In this document: piece by piece, positions 1-13,800 of the stretch
Layout of the letters: every line of letters starts with the position of its first letter
How positions within the stretch are numbered: the first letter of the stretch is position 1
Origin: Leuctra nigra
Taxonomy: Eukaryota > Arthropoda > Insecta > Plecoptera > Leuctridae
Reading direction: 5' to 3'
Assembly (NCBI GenBank): GCA_934045905.1
Contig: OW203762.1
Coordinates: 52,911,411-52,975,410, forward strand
Length of the DNA stretch: 64,000 nt
Program-made: the position numbers and the translations under genes
Notes under the pieces: generated by a model
Told to the model about the DNA's origin: nothing
Databases searched by the model: none
The model's input: only the letters and a program-made list of their open reading frames with translations

Positions 1-1617
1 ATATTTCACTCCGACGATGGAAGATTTTGTTTCTTTAGAGCGAGCGAGGATTTCTCAATAGTTTTAAAATAAACGTAGCTTCTTATAATTGCGTAATAGT
101 ACGACCGACGTTTACATCAATGATAAACTTCATGTTCATTCCCTTTAAAATGAATACATAAAAAAACTAAACTGCATTTCTTTTTCGCGTTTGAAAGGAT
201 CTACTGACCTAATTGTACGCATATTTAATTATTGACAAAAAATGTGTTTATCTCGATTGATAAAGAGCTACCTGTCTCGTTGTATTTTAATGTGGGTATT
301 GTGTGGACACAAAGGTGCACCCTCGGCCGACGGCACGGCCCATCCCCTAGGCCTAGCGGGACCACGGCACGGCAGCGTTCTGCCGCACAGCACTCACAGC
401 ACAGGTGTCTACAGAAACACAAATACCAGCGTTCTACACACCTTGTTGTCGCCCATGGTTGCTTAGTAGAGAGTTGATGACTAAAATCCGAGGAAGAAAA
501 GTTGGATGAACTGAAGAGTTACACAAGAAACTAAATTAGTCTTGCTGGACGCCCGGGATCTCTTGTATTCACTCACTCACTAACTAAAAACATCCCCAAA
601 TGTCGCATCCAAGTCGTCGGATGTGTGAATGTGAAGTGCGACTGCGAGCGTTGGGGCGTACCCGACGCGGGCTCGCGGGCTACACGCTCACAGGCAGTTG
701 TGCGGATGCACGGAAACCACCTCTCAGTTCAAATATCCAACCTGATGATGTTTAGTTGACACACACACTCGTTGGCCGATGAAACACCGGTCGATCACTT
801 TTGCACTCTTCACGCACACATCCGGGCTTCGCGAGACTCGTCCAGAGACTGCTCGGCTAGAGTCTCGATCGACTTTATTGAACCCGCCGCTGGTTGGACT
901 CGCTTCCCACCGCTGACGTCACACTGCGTCACGAACAGTGATGGCCGACATCCAGCGACTTCGGGAGACTTCGGCTATCTACGGATGGCCTCGACACTTG
1001 CGTGTAGAGGAGGACCGCTTGGAAAATCGCCCTCAACTATGGAGAGGTGTGAAAATTGTCCTCAAGGTAAGGTAGTGTACAGGTAGAGGTGGCTTTATTA
1101 ATTATGAATGTTGTTTCCTCAACCACGACAAATGACAGACATCCCCCCATGTATAGCCACGTGCATGACACGTGACCTGCTCTCTTGTCTGTCATTGTCG
1201 CGATCCTGCTCTTGCACAATTTACTATCTCTCTCACACACAAGAGATTACAACTCTCTTCTCAGAGAACGATTATCGCGTCATATCTTCTAAATCGGTAT
1301 TAAAGCTATGAATACCGACACTTGGAAGTGACAATAGTCGCGATCAAATCCATCAACTAGACTTAATAACGTGATAACGACGCCGTGAGGATTTACCAAT
1401 TAACCTGCTGTAAATTACTCGTTTAGTCCTGACGTCATGAGCTGCTAATTGCTCGTGCACGGCGTCACGTGACTGTCCCGACTGTCCGAGGTAATTACAT
1501 CTTGTAGGGCCGCTCAATTACATCCCATAGCACTGCAACTGACATGGATATTATACCTGCGGCGAGCAGCCCACTAGGATGGAAACACTGCATTTCAAAT
1601 GGAAATCAAATAACTGG
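1..1617. other. Intergenic left edge, no gene recognised
   Basis: Mixed-composition DNA with GC-rich patches around 300-400 and 600-720. A 104-codon open frame runs on the plus strand from 772 to 1086 without recognisable similarity. Inside it, after position 1066, lies a strong splice-donor match (CAAG followed by GTAAGG), so part of it could be an exon, but no acceptor or domain supports this. Confidence 0.4.
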
Positions 1618-1743
1618 AGGCGTATTCAAGAACGTTTTCCCAATTCCATTCCTGATGGAATCCGGTCACGGCCATAAGGATTAACATTGCACCGAATCAG
1701 ATTCCATCGGAATTGGGAATTTAAATGTTCTAGAATACGGCCC
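1618..1743. mobile_element. MITE-like inverted repeat element, about 126 bp
   Basis: The ends are imperfect inverted copies: GGCGTATTCAAGAAC at the left pairs with GTTCTAGAATACGGCC at the right, and the complementarity continues through TCCCAATTCC / GGAATTGGGA and GATGGAATC / GATTCCATC almost to the centre. Arms of about 50 bp around a short spacer are typical of a small non-autonomous DNA transposon. No convincing target duplication is visible. The family cannot be named from one copy. Confidence 0.6.
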
Positions 1744-1848
1744 CTGGGAGCTTATAATGGATAATGGGGGATAATGGGTGGGGGAGATAATTTATGTTTT
1801 TAAACTCATCAAAAATGACTCATAGTTTGTTATTTCTCTTCAAATACT

Positions 1849-4800
1849 GTAAAAGCGTGAGGGGGTGGGGGGATGTTCGTGAGTACACCCCCATCAAATA
1901 TCGTGTGTGTTGACGTGAAACTGTGTTTTCTGCAGGTATATACCGCGTGACGTCAGCAACCCCTGAGCCTCCATGAGTCGTGGAAAAGAGTCTGCAAATG
2001 TTCTCGTGGTTTCCAAAGCCGCGAGGAGGGGGTGGGGGGATGTTTGCGTGTACACCCCCATCAAATATCGAGTGTGTTGACGTGAAACTGTGTTTTCTGC
2101 AGGTATATACCGCGTGACGTCAGCAACCCCTGAGCCTCCATGAGTCGTGGAAAAGAGTCTGCAAATGTTCTCGTGGTTTCCAAAGCCGCGAGGAGGGGGT
2201 GGGGGGATGTTAGCGAGTACACCCCCATCAAATATCGAGTGTGTTGACGTGAAACTGTGTTTTCTGCAGGTATATACCGCGTGACGTCAGCAACCCCTGA
2301 GCCTCCATGAGTCGTGGAAAAGAGTCTGCAAATGTTCTCGTGGTTTCCAAAGCCGCGAGGAGGGGGTGGGGGGATGTTAGCGAGTACACCCCCATCAAAT
2401 ATCGAGTGTGTTGACGTGAAACTGTGTTTTCTGCAGGTATATACCGCGTGACGTCAGCAACCCCTGAGCCTCCATGAGTCGTGGAAAAGAGTCTGCAAAT
2501 GTTCTCGTGGTTTCCAAAGCCGCGAGGAGGGGGTGGGGGGATGTTAGCGAGTACACCCCCATCAAATATCGAGTGTGTTGACGTGAAACTGTGTTTTCTG
2601 CAGGTATATACCGCGTGACGTCAGCAACCCCTGAGCCTCCATGAGTCGTGGAAAAGAGTCTGCAAATGTTCTCGTGGTTTCCAAAGCCGCGAGGAGGGGG
2701 TGGGGGGATGTTAGCGAGTACACCCCCATCAAATATCGAGTGTGTTGACGTGAAACTGTGTTTTCTGCAGGTATATACCGCGTGACGTCAGCAACCCCTG
2801 AGCCTCCATGAGTCGTGGAAAAGAGTCTGCAAATGTTCTCGTGGTTTCCAAAGCCGCGAGGAGGGGGTGGGGGGATGTTTGCGTGTACACCCCCATCAAA
2901 TATCGAGTGTGTTGACGTGAAACTGTGTTTTCTGCAGGTATATACCGCGTGACGTCAGCAACCCCTGAGCCTCCATGAGTCGTGGAAAAGAGTCTGCAAA
3001 TGTTCTCGTGGTTTCCAAAGCCGCGAGGAGGGGGTGGGGGGATGTCCGCGTGTACACCCCCATCAAATATCGAGTGTGTTGACGTGAAACTGTGTTTTCT
3101 GCAGGTATATACCGCGTGACGTCAGCAACCCCTGAGCCTCCATGAGTCGTGGAAAAGAGTCTGCAAATGTTCTCGTGGTTTCCAAAGCCGCGAGGAGGGG
3201 GTGGGGGGATGTTAGCGAGTACACCCCCATCAAATATCGAGTGTGTTGACGTGAAACTGTGTTTTCTGCAGGTATATACCGCGTGACGTCAGCAACCCCT
3301 GAGCCTCCATGAGTCGTGGAAAAGAGTCTGCAAATGTTCTCGTGGTTTCCAAAGCCGCGAGGAGGGGGTTGGGGGATGTTAGCGAGTACACCCCCATCAA
3401 ATATCGAGTGTGTTGACGTGAAACTGTGTTTTCTGCAGGTATATACCGCGTGACGTCAGCAACCCCTGAGCCTCCATGAGTCGTGGAAAAGAGTCTGCAA
3501 ATGTTCTCGTGGTTTCCAAAGCCGCGAGGAGGGGGTGGGGGGATGTCCGCGTGTACACCCCCATCAAATATCGAGTGTGTTGACGTGAAACTGTGTTTTC
3601 TGCAGGTATATACCGCGTGACGTCAGCAACCCCTGAGCCTCCATGAGTCGTGGAAAAGAGTCAGCGAATGTTCTCGTGGTTTCCAAAGCCGCGAGGAGGG
3701 GGTGGGGGGATGTTAGCGAGTACACCCCCATCAAATATCGAGTGTGTTGACGTGAAACTGTGTTTTCTGCAGGTATATACCGCGTGACGTCAGCAACCCC
3801 TGAGCCTCCATGAGTCGTGGAAAAGAGTCTGCAAATGTTCTCGTGGTTTCCAAAGCCGCGAGGAGGGGGTGGGAGGATGTTTGCGAGTACACCCCCATCA
3901 AATATCGAGTGTGTTGACGTGAAACTGTGTTTTCTGCAGGTATATACCGCGTGACGTCAGCAACCCCTGAGCCTCCATGAGTCGTGGAAAAGAGTCTGCA
4001 AATGTTCTCGTGGTTTCCAAAGCCGCGAGGAGGGGGTGGGGGGATGTTAGCGAGTACACACCCATCAAATATCGAGTGTGTTGACGTGAAACTGTGTTTT
4101 CTGCAGGTATATACCGCGTGACGTCAGCAACCCCTGAGCCTCCATGAGTCGTGGAAAAGAGTCTGCGAATGTTCTCGTGGTTTCCAAAGCCGCGAGGAGG
4201 GGGTGGGAGGATGTTTGCGTGTACACCCCCATCAAATATCGAGTGTGTTGACGTGAAACTGTGTTTTCTGCAGGTATATACCGCGTGACGTCAGCAACCC
4301 CTGAGCCTCCATGAGTCGTGGAAAAGAGTCTGCAAATGTTCTCGTGGTTTCCAAAGCCGCGAGGAGGGGGTGGGGGGATGTTTGCGTGTACACCCCCATC
4401 AAATATCGAGTGTGTTGACGTGAAACTGTGTTTTCTGCAGGTATATACCGCGTGACGTCAGCAACCCCTGAGCCTCCATGAGTCGTGGAAAAGAGTCTGC
4501 AAATGTTCTCGTGGTTTCCAAAGCCGCGAGGAGGGGGTGGGGGGATGTTTGCGTGTACACCCCCATCAAATATCGAGTGTGTTGACGTGAAACTGTGTTT
4601 TCTGCAGGTATATACCGCGTGACGTCAGCAACCCCTGAGCCTCCATGAGTCGTGGAAAAGAGTCTGCAAATGTTCTCGTGGTTTCCAAAGCCGCGAGGAG
4701 GGGGTGGGGGGATGTTTGCGTGTACACCCCCATCAAATATCGAGTGTGTTGACGTGAAACTGTGTTTTCTGCAGGTATATACCGCGTGACGTCAGCAACC

Positions 4801-7800
4801 CCTGAGCCTCCATGAGTCGTGGAAAAGAGTCTGCAAATGTTCTCGTGGTTTCCAAAGCCGCGAGGAGGGGGTGGGGGGATGTTAGCGAGTACACCCCCAT
4901 CAAATATCGAGTGTGTTGACGTGAAACTGTGTTTTCTGCAGGTATATACCGCGTGACGTCAGCAACCCCTGAGCCTCCATGAGTCGTGGAAAAGAGTCTG
5001 CAAATGTTCTCGTGGTTTCCAAAGCCGCGAGGAGGGGGTGGGGGGATGTTTGCGTGTACACCCCCATCAAATATCGAGTGTGTTGACGTGAAACTGTGTT
5101 TTCTGCAGGTATATACCGCGTGACGTCAGCAACCCCTGAGCCTCCATGAGTCGTGGAAAAGAGTCTGCAAATGTTCTCGTGGTTTCCAAAGCCGCGAGGA
5201 GGGGGTGGGGGGATGTTAGCGAGTACACCCCCATCAAATATCGTGTGTGTTGACGTGAAACTGTGTTTTCTGCAGGTATATACCGCGTGACGTCAGCAAC
5301 CCCTGAGCCTCCATGAGTCGTGGAAAAGAGTCTGCAAATGTTCTCGTGGTTTCCAAAGCCGCGAGGAGGGGGTGGGGGGATGTTAGCGAGTACACCCCCA
5401 TCAAATATCGAGTGTGTTGACGTGAAACTGTGTTTTCTGCAGGTATATACCGCGTGACGTCAGCAACCCCTGAGCCTCCATGAGTCGTGGAAAAGAGTCT
5501 GCAAATGTTCTCGTGGTTTCCAAAGCCGCGAGGAGGGGGTGGGGGGATGTTAGCGAGTACACCCCCATCAAATATCGAGTGTGTTGACGTGAAACTGTGT
5601 TTTCTGCAGGTATATACCGCGTGACGTCAGCAACCCCTGAGCCTCCATGAGTCGTGGAAAAGAGTCTGCAAATGTTCTCGTGGTTTCCAAAGCCGCGAGG
5701 AGGGGGTGGGGGGATGTCCGCGTGTACACCCCCATCAAATATCGTGTGTGTTGACGTGAAACTGTGTTTTCTGCAGGTATATACCGCGTGACGTCAGCAA
5801 CCCCTGAGCCTCCATGAGTCGTGGAAAAGAGTCTGCAAATGTTCTCGTGGTTTCCAAAGCCGCGAGGAGGGGGTGGGAGGATGTTTGCGAGTACACCCCC
5901 ATCAAATATCGAGTGTGTTGACGTGAAACTGTGTTTTCTGCAGGTATATACCGCGTGACGTCAGCAACCCCTGAGCCTCCATGAGTCGTGGAAAAGAGTC
6001 TGCAAATGTTCTCGTGGTTTCCAAAGCCGCGAGGAGGGGGTGGGGGGATGTTAGCGAGTACACCCCCATCAAATATCGAGTGTGTTGACGTGAAACTGTG
6101 TTTTCTGCAGGTATATACCGCGTGACGTCAGCAACCCCTGAGCCTCCATGAGTCGTGGAAAAGAGTCTGCAAATGTTCTCGTGGTTTCCAAAGCCGCGAG
6201 GAGGGGGTGGGGGGATGTTAGCGAGTACACCCCCATCAAATATCGAGTGTGTTGACGTGAAACTGTGTTTTCTGCAGGTATATACCGCGTGACGTCAGCA
6301 ACCCCTGAGCCTCCATGAGTCGTGGAAAAGAGTCTGCAAATGTTCTCGTGGTTTCCAAAGCCGCGAGGAGGGGGTGGGGGGATGTTAGCGAGTACACCCC
6401 CATCAAATATCGAGTGTGTTGACGTGAAACTGTGTTTTCTGCAGGTATATACCGCGTGACGTCAGCAACCCCTGAGCCTCCATGAGTCGTGGAAAAGAGT
6501 CTGCAAATGTTCTCGTGGTTTCCAAAGCCGCGAGGAGGGGGTGGGGGGATGTTAGCGAGTACACCCCCATCAAATATCGAGTGTGTTGACGTGAAACTGT
6601 GTTTTCTGCAGGTATATACCGCGTGACGTCAGCAACCCCTGAGCCTCCATGAGTCGTGGAAAAGAGTCTGCAAATGTTCTCGTGGTTTCCAAAGCCGCGA
6701 GGAGGGGGTGGGGGGATGTTAGCGAGTACACCCCCATCAAATATCGAGTGTGTTGACGTGAAACTGTGTTTTCTGCAGGTATATACCGCGTGACGTCAGC
6801 AACCCCTGAGCCTCCATGAGTCGTGGAAAAGAGTCTGCAAATGTTCTCGTGGTTTCCAAAGCCGCGAGGAGGGGGTGGGAGGATGTTTGCGAGTACACCC
6901 CCATCAAATATCGAGTGTGTTGACGTGAAACTGTGTTTTCTGCAGGTATATACCGCGTGACGTCAGCAACCCCTGAGCCTCCATGAGTCGTGGAAAAGAG
7001 TCTGCAAATGTTCTCGTGGTTTCCAAAGCCGCGAGGAGGGGGTGGGGGGATGTTAGCGAGTACACCCCCATCAAATATCGAGTGTGTTGACTTGAAACTG
7101 TGTTTTCTGCAGGTATATACCGCGTGACGTCAGCAACCCCTGAGCCTCCATGAGTCGTGGAAAAGAGTCTGCAAATGTTCTCGTGGTTTCCAAAGCCGCG
7201 AGGAGGGGGTGGGGGGATGTTAGCGAGTACACCCCCATCAAATATCGAGTGTGTTGACGTGAAACTGTGTTTTCTGCAGGTATATACCGCGTGACGTCAG
7301 CAACCCCTGAGCCTCCATGAGTCGTGGAAAAGAGTCTGCAAATGTTCTCGTGGTTTCCAAAGCCGCGAGGAGGGGGTGGGGGGATGTTAGCGAGTACACC
7401 CCCATCAAATATCGAGTGTGTTGACGTGAAACTGTGTTTTCTGCAGGTATATACCGCGTGACGTCAGCAACCCCTGAGCCTCCATGAGTCGTGGAAAAGA
7501 GTCTGCAAATGTTCTCGTGGTTTCCAAAGCCGCGAGGAGGGGGTGGGAGGATGTTTGCGAGTACACCCCCATCAAATATCGAGTGTGTTGACGTGAAACT
7601 GTGTTTTCTGCAGGTATATACCGCGTGACGTCAGCAACCCCTGAGCCTCCATGAGTCGTGGAAAAGAGTCTGCAAATGTTCTCGTGGTTTCCAAAGCCGC
7701 GAGGAGGGGGTGGGGGGATGTTAGCGAGTACACCCCCATCAAATATCGAGTGTGTTGACGTGAAACTGTGTTTTCTGCAGGTATATACCGCGTGACGTCA

Positions 7801-10800
7801 GCAACCCCTGAGCCTCCATGAGTCGTGGAAAAGAGTCTGCAAATGTTCTCGTGGTTTCCAAAGCCGCGAGGAGGGGGTGGGGGGATGTTAGCGAGTACAC
7901 CCCCATCAAATATCGTGTGTGTTGACGTGAAACTGTGTTTTCTGCAGGTATATACCGCGTGACGACAGCAACCCCTGAGCCTCCATGAGTCGTGGAAAAG
8001 AGTCTGCAAATGTTCTCGTGGTTTCCAAAGCCGCGAGGAGGGGGTGGGGGGATGTTAGCGAGTACACCCCCATCAAATATCGTGTGTGTTGACGTGAAAC
8101 TGTGTTTTCTGCAGGTATATACCGCGTGACGTCAGCAACCCCTGAGCCTCCATGAGTCGTGGAAAAGAGTCTGCAAATGTTCTCGTGGTTTCCAAAGCCG
8201 CGAGGAGGGGGTGGGGGGATGTTAGCGAGTACACCCCCATCAAATATCGAGTGTGTTGACGTGAAACTGTGTTTTCTGCAGGTATATACCGCGTGACGTC
8301 AGCAACCCCTGAGCCTCCATGAGTCGTGGAAAAGAGTCTGCAAATGTTCTCGTGGTTTCCAAAGCCGCGAGGAGGGGGTGGGGGGATGTTAGCGAGTACA
8401 CCCCCATCAAATATCGAGTGTGTTGACGTGAAACTGTGTTTTCTGCAGGTATATACCGCGTGACGTCAGCAACCCCTGAGCCTCCATGAGTCGTGGAAAA
8501 GAGTCTGCAAATGTTCTCGTGGTTTCCAAAGCCGCGAGGAGGGGGTGGGGGGATGTTAGCGAGTACACCCCCATCAAATATCGTGTGTGTTGACGTGAAA
8601 CTGTGTTTTCTGCAGGTATATACCGCGTGACGTCAGCAACCCCTGAGCCTCCATGAGTCGTGGAAAAGAGTCTGCAAATGTTCTCGTGGTTTCCAAAGCC
8701 GCGAGGAGGGGGTGGGGGGATGTTCGTGAGTACACCCCCATCAAATATCGAGTGTGTTGACGTGAAACTGTGTTTTCTGCAGGTATATACCGCGTGACGT
8801 CAGCAACCCCTGAGCCTCCATGAGTCGTGGAAAAGAGTCTGCAAATGTTCTCGTGGTTTCCAAAGCCGCGAGGAGGGGGTGGGGGGATGTTAGCGTGTAC
8901 ACCCCCATCAAATATCGAGTGTGTTGACGTGAAACTGTGTTTTCTGCAGGTATATACCGCGTGACGTCAGCAACCCCTGAGCCTCCATGAGTCGTGGAAA
9001 AGAGTCTGCAAATGTTCTCGTGGTTTCCAAAGCCGCGAGGAGGGGGTGGGGGGATGTTTGCGTGTACACCCCCATCAAATATCGAGTGTGTTGACGTGAA
9101 ACTGTGTTTTCTGCAGGTATATACCGCGTGACGTCAGCAACCCCTGAGCCTCCATGAGTCGTGGAAAAGAGTCTGCAAATGTTCTCGTGGTTTCCAAAGC
9201 CGCGAGGAGGGGGTGGGGGGATGTTCGTGAGTACACCCCCATCAAATATCGAGTGTGTTGACGTGAAACTGTGTTTTCTGCAGGTATATACCGCGTGACG
9301 TCAGCAACCCCTGAGCCTCCATGAGTCGTGGAAAAGAGTCTGCAAATGTTCTCGTGGTTTCCAAAGCCGCGAGGAGGGGGTGGGGGGATGTTAGCGAGTA
9401 CACCCCCATCAAATATCGAGTGTGTTGACGTGAAACTGTGTTTTCTGCAGGTATATACCGCGTGACGTCAGCAACCCCTGAGCCTCCATGAGTCGTGGAA
9501 AAGAGTCTGCAAATGTTCTCGTGGTTTCCAAAGCCGCGAGGAGGGGGTGGGAGGATGTTTGCGTGTACACCCCCATCAAATATCGAGTGTGTTGACGTGA
9601 AACTGTGTTTTCTGCAGGTATATACCGCGTGACGTCAGCAACCCCTGAGCCTCCATGAGTCGTGGAAAAGAGTCAGCAAATGTTCTCGTGGTTTCCAAAG
9701 CCGCGAGGAGGGGGTGGGGGGATGTTAGCGAGTACACCCCCATCAAATATCGTGTGTGTTGACGTGAAACTGTGTTTTCTGCAGGTATATACCGCGTGAC
9801 GTCAGCAACCCCTGAGCCTCCATGAGTCGTGGAAAAGAGTCTGCAAATGTTCTCGTGGTTTCCAAAGCCGCGAGGAGGGGGTGGGGGGATGTTAGCGAGT
9901 ACACCCCCATCAAATATCGTGTGTGTTGACGTGAAACTGTGTTTTCTGCAGGTATATACCGCGTGACGTCAGCAACCCCTGAGCCTCCATGAGTCGTGGA
10001 AAAGAGTCAGCAAATGTTCTCGTGGTTTCCAAAGCCGCGAGGAGGGGGTGGGGGGATGTCCGCGTGTACACCCCCATCAAATATCGAGTGTGTTGACGTG
10101 AAACTGTGTTTTCTGCAGGTATATACCGCGTGACGTCAGCAACCCCTGAGCCTCCATGAGTCGTGGAAAAGAGTCTGCAAATGTTCTCGTGGTTTCCAAA
10201 GCCGCGAGGAGGGGGTGGGAGGATGTTTGCGAGTACACCCCCATCAAATATCGTGTGTGTTGACGTGAAACTGTGTTTTCTGCAGGTATATACCGCGTGA
10301 CGTCAGCAACCCCTGAGCCTCCATGAGTCGTGGAAAAGAGTCTGCAAATGTTCTCGTGGTTTCCAAAGCCGTGAGGAGGGGGTGGGGGGATGTTAGCGAG
10401 TACACCCCCATCAAATATCGAGTGTGTTGACGTGAAACTGTGTTTTCTGCAGGTATATACCGCGTGACGTCAGCAACCCCTGAGCCTCCATGAGTCGTGG
10501 AAAAGAGTCTGCAAATGTTCTCGTGGTTTCCAAAGCCGCGAGGAGGGGGTGGGGGGATGTCCGCGTGTACACCCCCATCAAATATCGAGTGTGTTGACGT
10601 GAAACTGTGTTTTCTGCAGGTATATACCGCGTGACGTCAGCAACCCCTGAGCCTCCATGAGTCGTGGAAAAGAGTCTGCAAATGTTCTCGTGGTTTCCAA
10701 AGCCGCGAGGAGGGGGTGGGAGGATGTTTGCGAGTACACCCCCATCAAATATCGCGTGTGTTGACGTGAAACTGTGTTTTCTGCAGGTATATACCGCGTG

Positions 10801-13800
10801 ACGTCAGCAACCCCTGAGCCTCCATGAGTCGTGGAAAAGAGTCTGCAAATGTTCTCGTGGTTTCCAAAGCCGCGAGGAGGGGGTGGGGGGATGTTAGCGA
10901 GTACACCCCCATCAAATATCGAGTGTGTTGACGTGAAACTGTGTTTTCTGCAGGTATATACCGCGTGACGTCAGCAACCCCTGAGCCTCCATGAGTCGTG
11001 GAAAAGAGTCTGCAAATGTTCTCGTGGTTTCCAAAGCCGCGAGGAGGGGGTGGGGGGATGTCCGCGTGTACACCCCCATCAAATATCGAGTGTGTTGACG
11101 TGAAACTGTGTTTTCTGCAGGTATATACCGCGTGACGTCAGCAACCCCTGAGCCTCCATGAGTCGTGGAAAAGAGTCAGCGAATGTTCTCGTGGTTTCCA
11201 AAGCCGCGAGGAGGGGGTGGGGGGATGTTAGCGAGTACACCCCCATCAAATATCGAGTGTGTTGACGTGAAACTGTGTTTTCTGCAGGTATATACCGCGT
11301 GACGTCAGCAACCCCTGAGCCTCCATGAGTCGTGGAAAAGAGTCTGCAAATGTTCTCGTGGTTTCCAAAGCCGCGAGGAGGGGGTGGGGGGATGTTAGCG
11401 AGTACACCCCCATCAAATATCGAGTGTGTTGACGTGAAACTGTGTTTTCTGCAGGTATATACCGCGTGACGTCAGCAACCCCTGAGCCTCCATGAGTCGT
11501 GGAAAAGAGTCTGCAAATGTTCTCGTGGTTTCCAAAGCCGCGAGGAGGGGGTGGGAGGATGTTTGCGAGTACACCCCCATCAAATATCGAGTGTGTTGAC
11601 GTGAAACTGTGTTTTCTGCAGGTATATACCGCGTGACGTCAGCAACCCCTGAGCCTCCATGAGTCGTGGAAAAGAGTCTGCAAATGTTCTCGTGGTTTCC
11701 AAAGCCGCGAGGAGGGGGTGGGGGGATGTTTGCGTGTACACCCCCATCAAATATCGAGTGTGTTGACGTGAAACTGTGTTTTCTGCAGGTATATACCGCG
11801 TGACGTCAGCAACCCCTGAGCCTCCATGAGTCGTGGAAAAGAGTCTGCAAATGTTCTCGTGGTTTCCAAAGCCGCGAGGAGGGGGTGGGGGGATGTTTGC
11901 GTGTACACCCCCATCAAATATCGAGTGTGTTGACGTGAAACTGTGTTTTCTGCAGGTATATACCGCGTGACGTCAGCAACCCCTGAGCCTCCATGAGTCG
12001 TGGAAAAGAGTCTGCAAATGTTCTCGTGGTTTCCAAAGCCGCGAGGAGGGGGTGGGGGGATGTTTGCGTGTACACCCCCATCAAATATCGCGTGTGTTGA
12101 CGTGAAACTGTGTTTTCTGCAGGTATATACCGCGTGACGTCAGCAACCCCTGAGCCTCCATGAGTCGTGGAAAAGAGTCTGCAAATGTTCTCGTGGTTTC
12201 CAAAGCCGCGAGGAGGGGGTGGGGGGATGTCCGCGTGTACACCCCCATCAAATATCGAGTGTGTTGACGTGAAACTGTGTTTTCTGCAGGTATATACCGC
12301 GTGACGTCAGCAACCCCTGAGCCTCCATGAGTCGTGGAAAAGAGTCTGCAAATGTTCTCGTGGTTTCCAAAGCCGCGAGGAGGGGGTGGGGGGATGTTAG
12401 CGAGTACACCCCCATCAAATATCGAGTGTGTTGACGTGAAACTGTGTTTTCTGCAGGTATATACCGCGTGACGTCAGCAACCCCTGAGCCTCCATGAGTC
12501 GTGGAAAAGAGTCTGCAAATGTTCTCGTGGTTTCCAAAGCCGCGAGGAGGGGGTGGGGGGATGTTAGCGAGTACACCCCCATCAAATATCGAGTGTGTTG
12601 ACGTGAAACTGTGTTTTCTGCAGGTATATACCGCGTGACGTCAGCAACCCCTGAGCCTCCATGAGTCGTGGAAAAGAGTCTGCAAATGTTCTCGTGGTTT
12701 CCAAAGCCGCGAGGAGGGGGTGGGAGGATGTTTGCGAGTACACCCCCATCAAATATCGAGTGTGTTGACGTGAAACTGTGTTTTCTGCAGGTATATACCG
12801 CGTGACGTCAGCAACCCCTGAGCCTCCATGAGTCGTGGAAAAGAGTCTGCAAATGTTCTCGTGGTTTCCAAAGCCGCGAGGAGGGGGTGGGGGGATGTTA
12901 GCGAGTACACCCCCATCAAATATCGAGTGTGTTGACGTGAAACTGTGTTTTCTGCAGGTATATACCGCGTGACGTCAGCAACCCCTGAGCCTCCATGAGT
13001 CGTGGAAAAGAGTCTGCAAATGTTCTCGTGGTTTCCAAAGCCGCGAGGAGGGGGTGGGAGGATGTTTGCGAGTACACCCCCATCAAATATCGAGTGTGTT
13101 GACGTGAAACTGTGTTTTCTGCAGGTATATACCGCGTGACGTCAGCAACCCCTGAGCCTCCATGAGTCGTGGAAAAGAGTCTGCAAATGTTCTCGTGGTT
13201 TCCAAAGCCGCGAGGAGGGGGTGGGGGGATGTTAGCGAGTACACCCCCATCAAATATCGAGTGTGTTGACGTGAAACTGTGTTTTCTGCAGGTATATACC
13301 GCGTGACGTCAGCAACCCCTGAGCCTCCATGAGTCGTGGAAAAGAGTCTGCGAATGTTCTCGTGGTTTCCAAAGCCGCGAGGAGGGGGTGGGGGGATGTT
13401 AGTGAGTACACCCCCATCAAATATCGAGTGTGTTGACGTGAAACTGTGTTTTCTGCAGGTATATACCGCGTGACGTCAGCAACCCCTGAGCCTCCATGAG
13501 TCGTGGAAAAGAGTCTGCAAATGTTCTCGTGGTTTCCAAAGCCGCGAGGAGGGGGTGGGGGGATGTCCGCGTGTACACCCCCATCAAATATCGAGTGTGT
13601 TGACGTGAAACTGTGTTTTCTGCAGGTATATACCGCGTGACGTCAGCAACCCCTGAGCCTCCATGAGTCGTGGAAAAGAGTCTGCAAATGTTCTCGTGGT
13701 TTCCAAAGCCGCGAGGAGGGGGTGGGGGGATGTTAGCGAGTACACCCCCATCAAATATCGAGTGTGTTGACGTGAAACTGTGTTTTCTGCAGGTATATAC

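Noticed and set aside
7572..8009. A 145-codon minus-strand frame inside the 167-bp satellite
   Set aside because: It exists only because of unit variants; the 167-bp period changes frame at every unit and there is no conserved reading frame.
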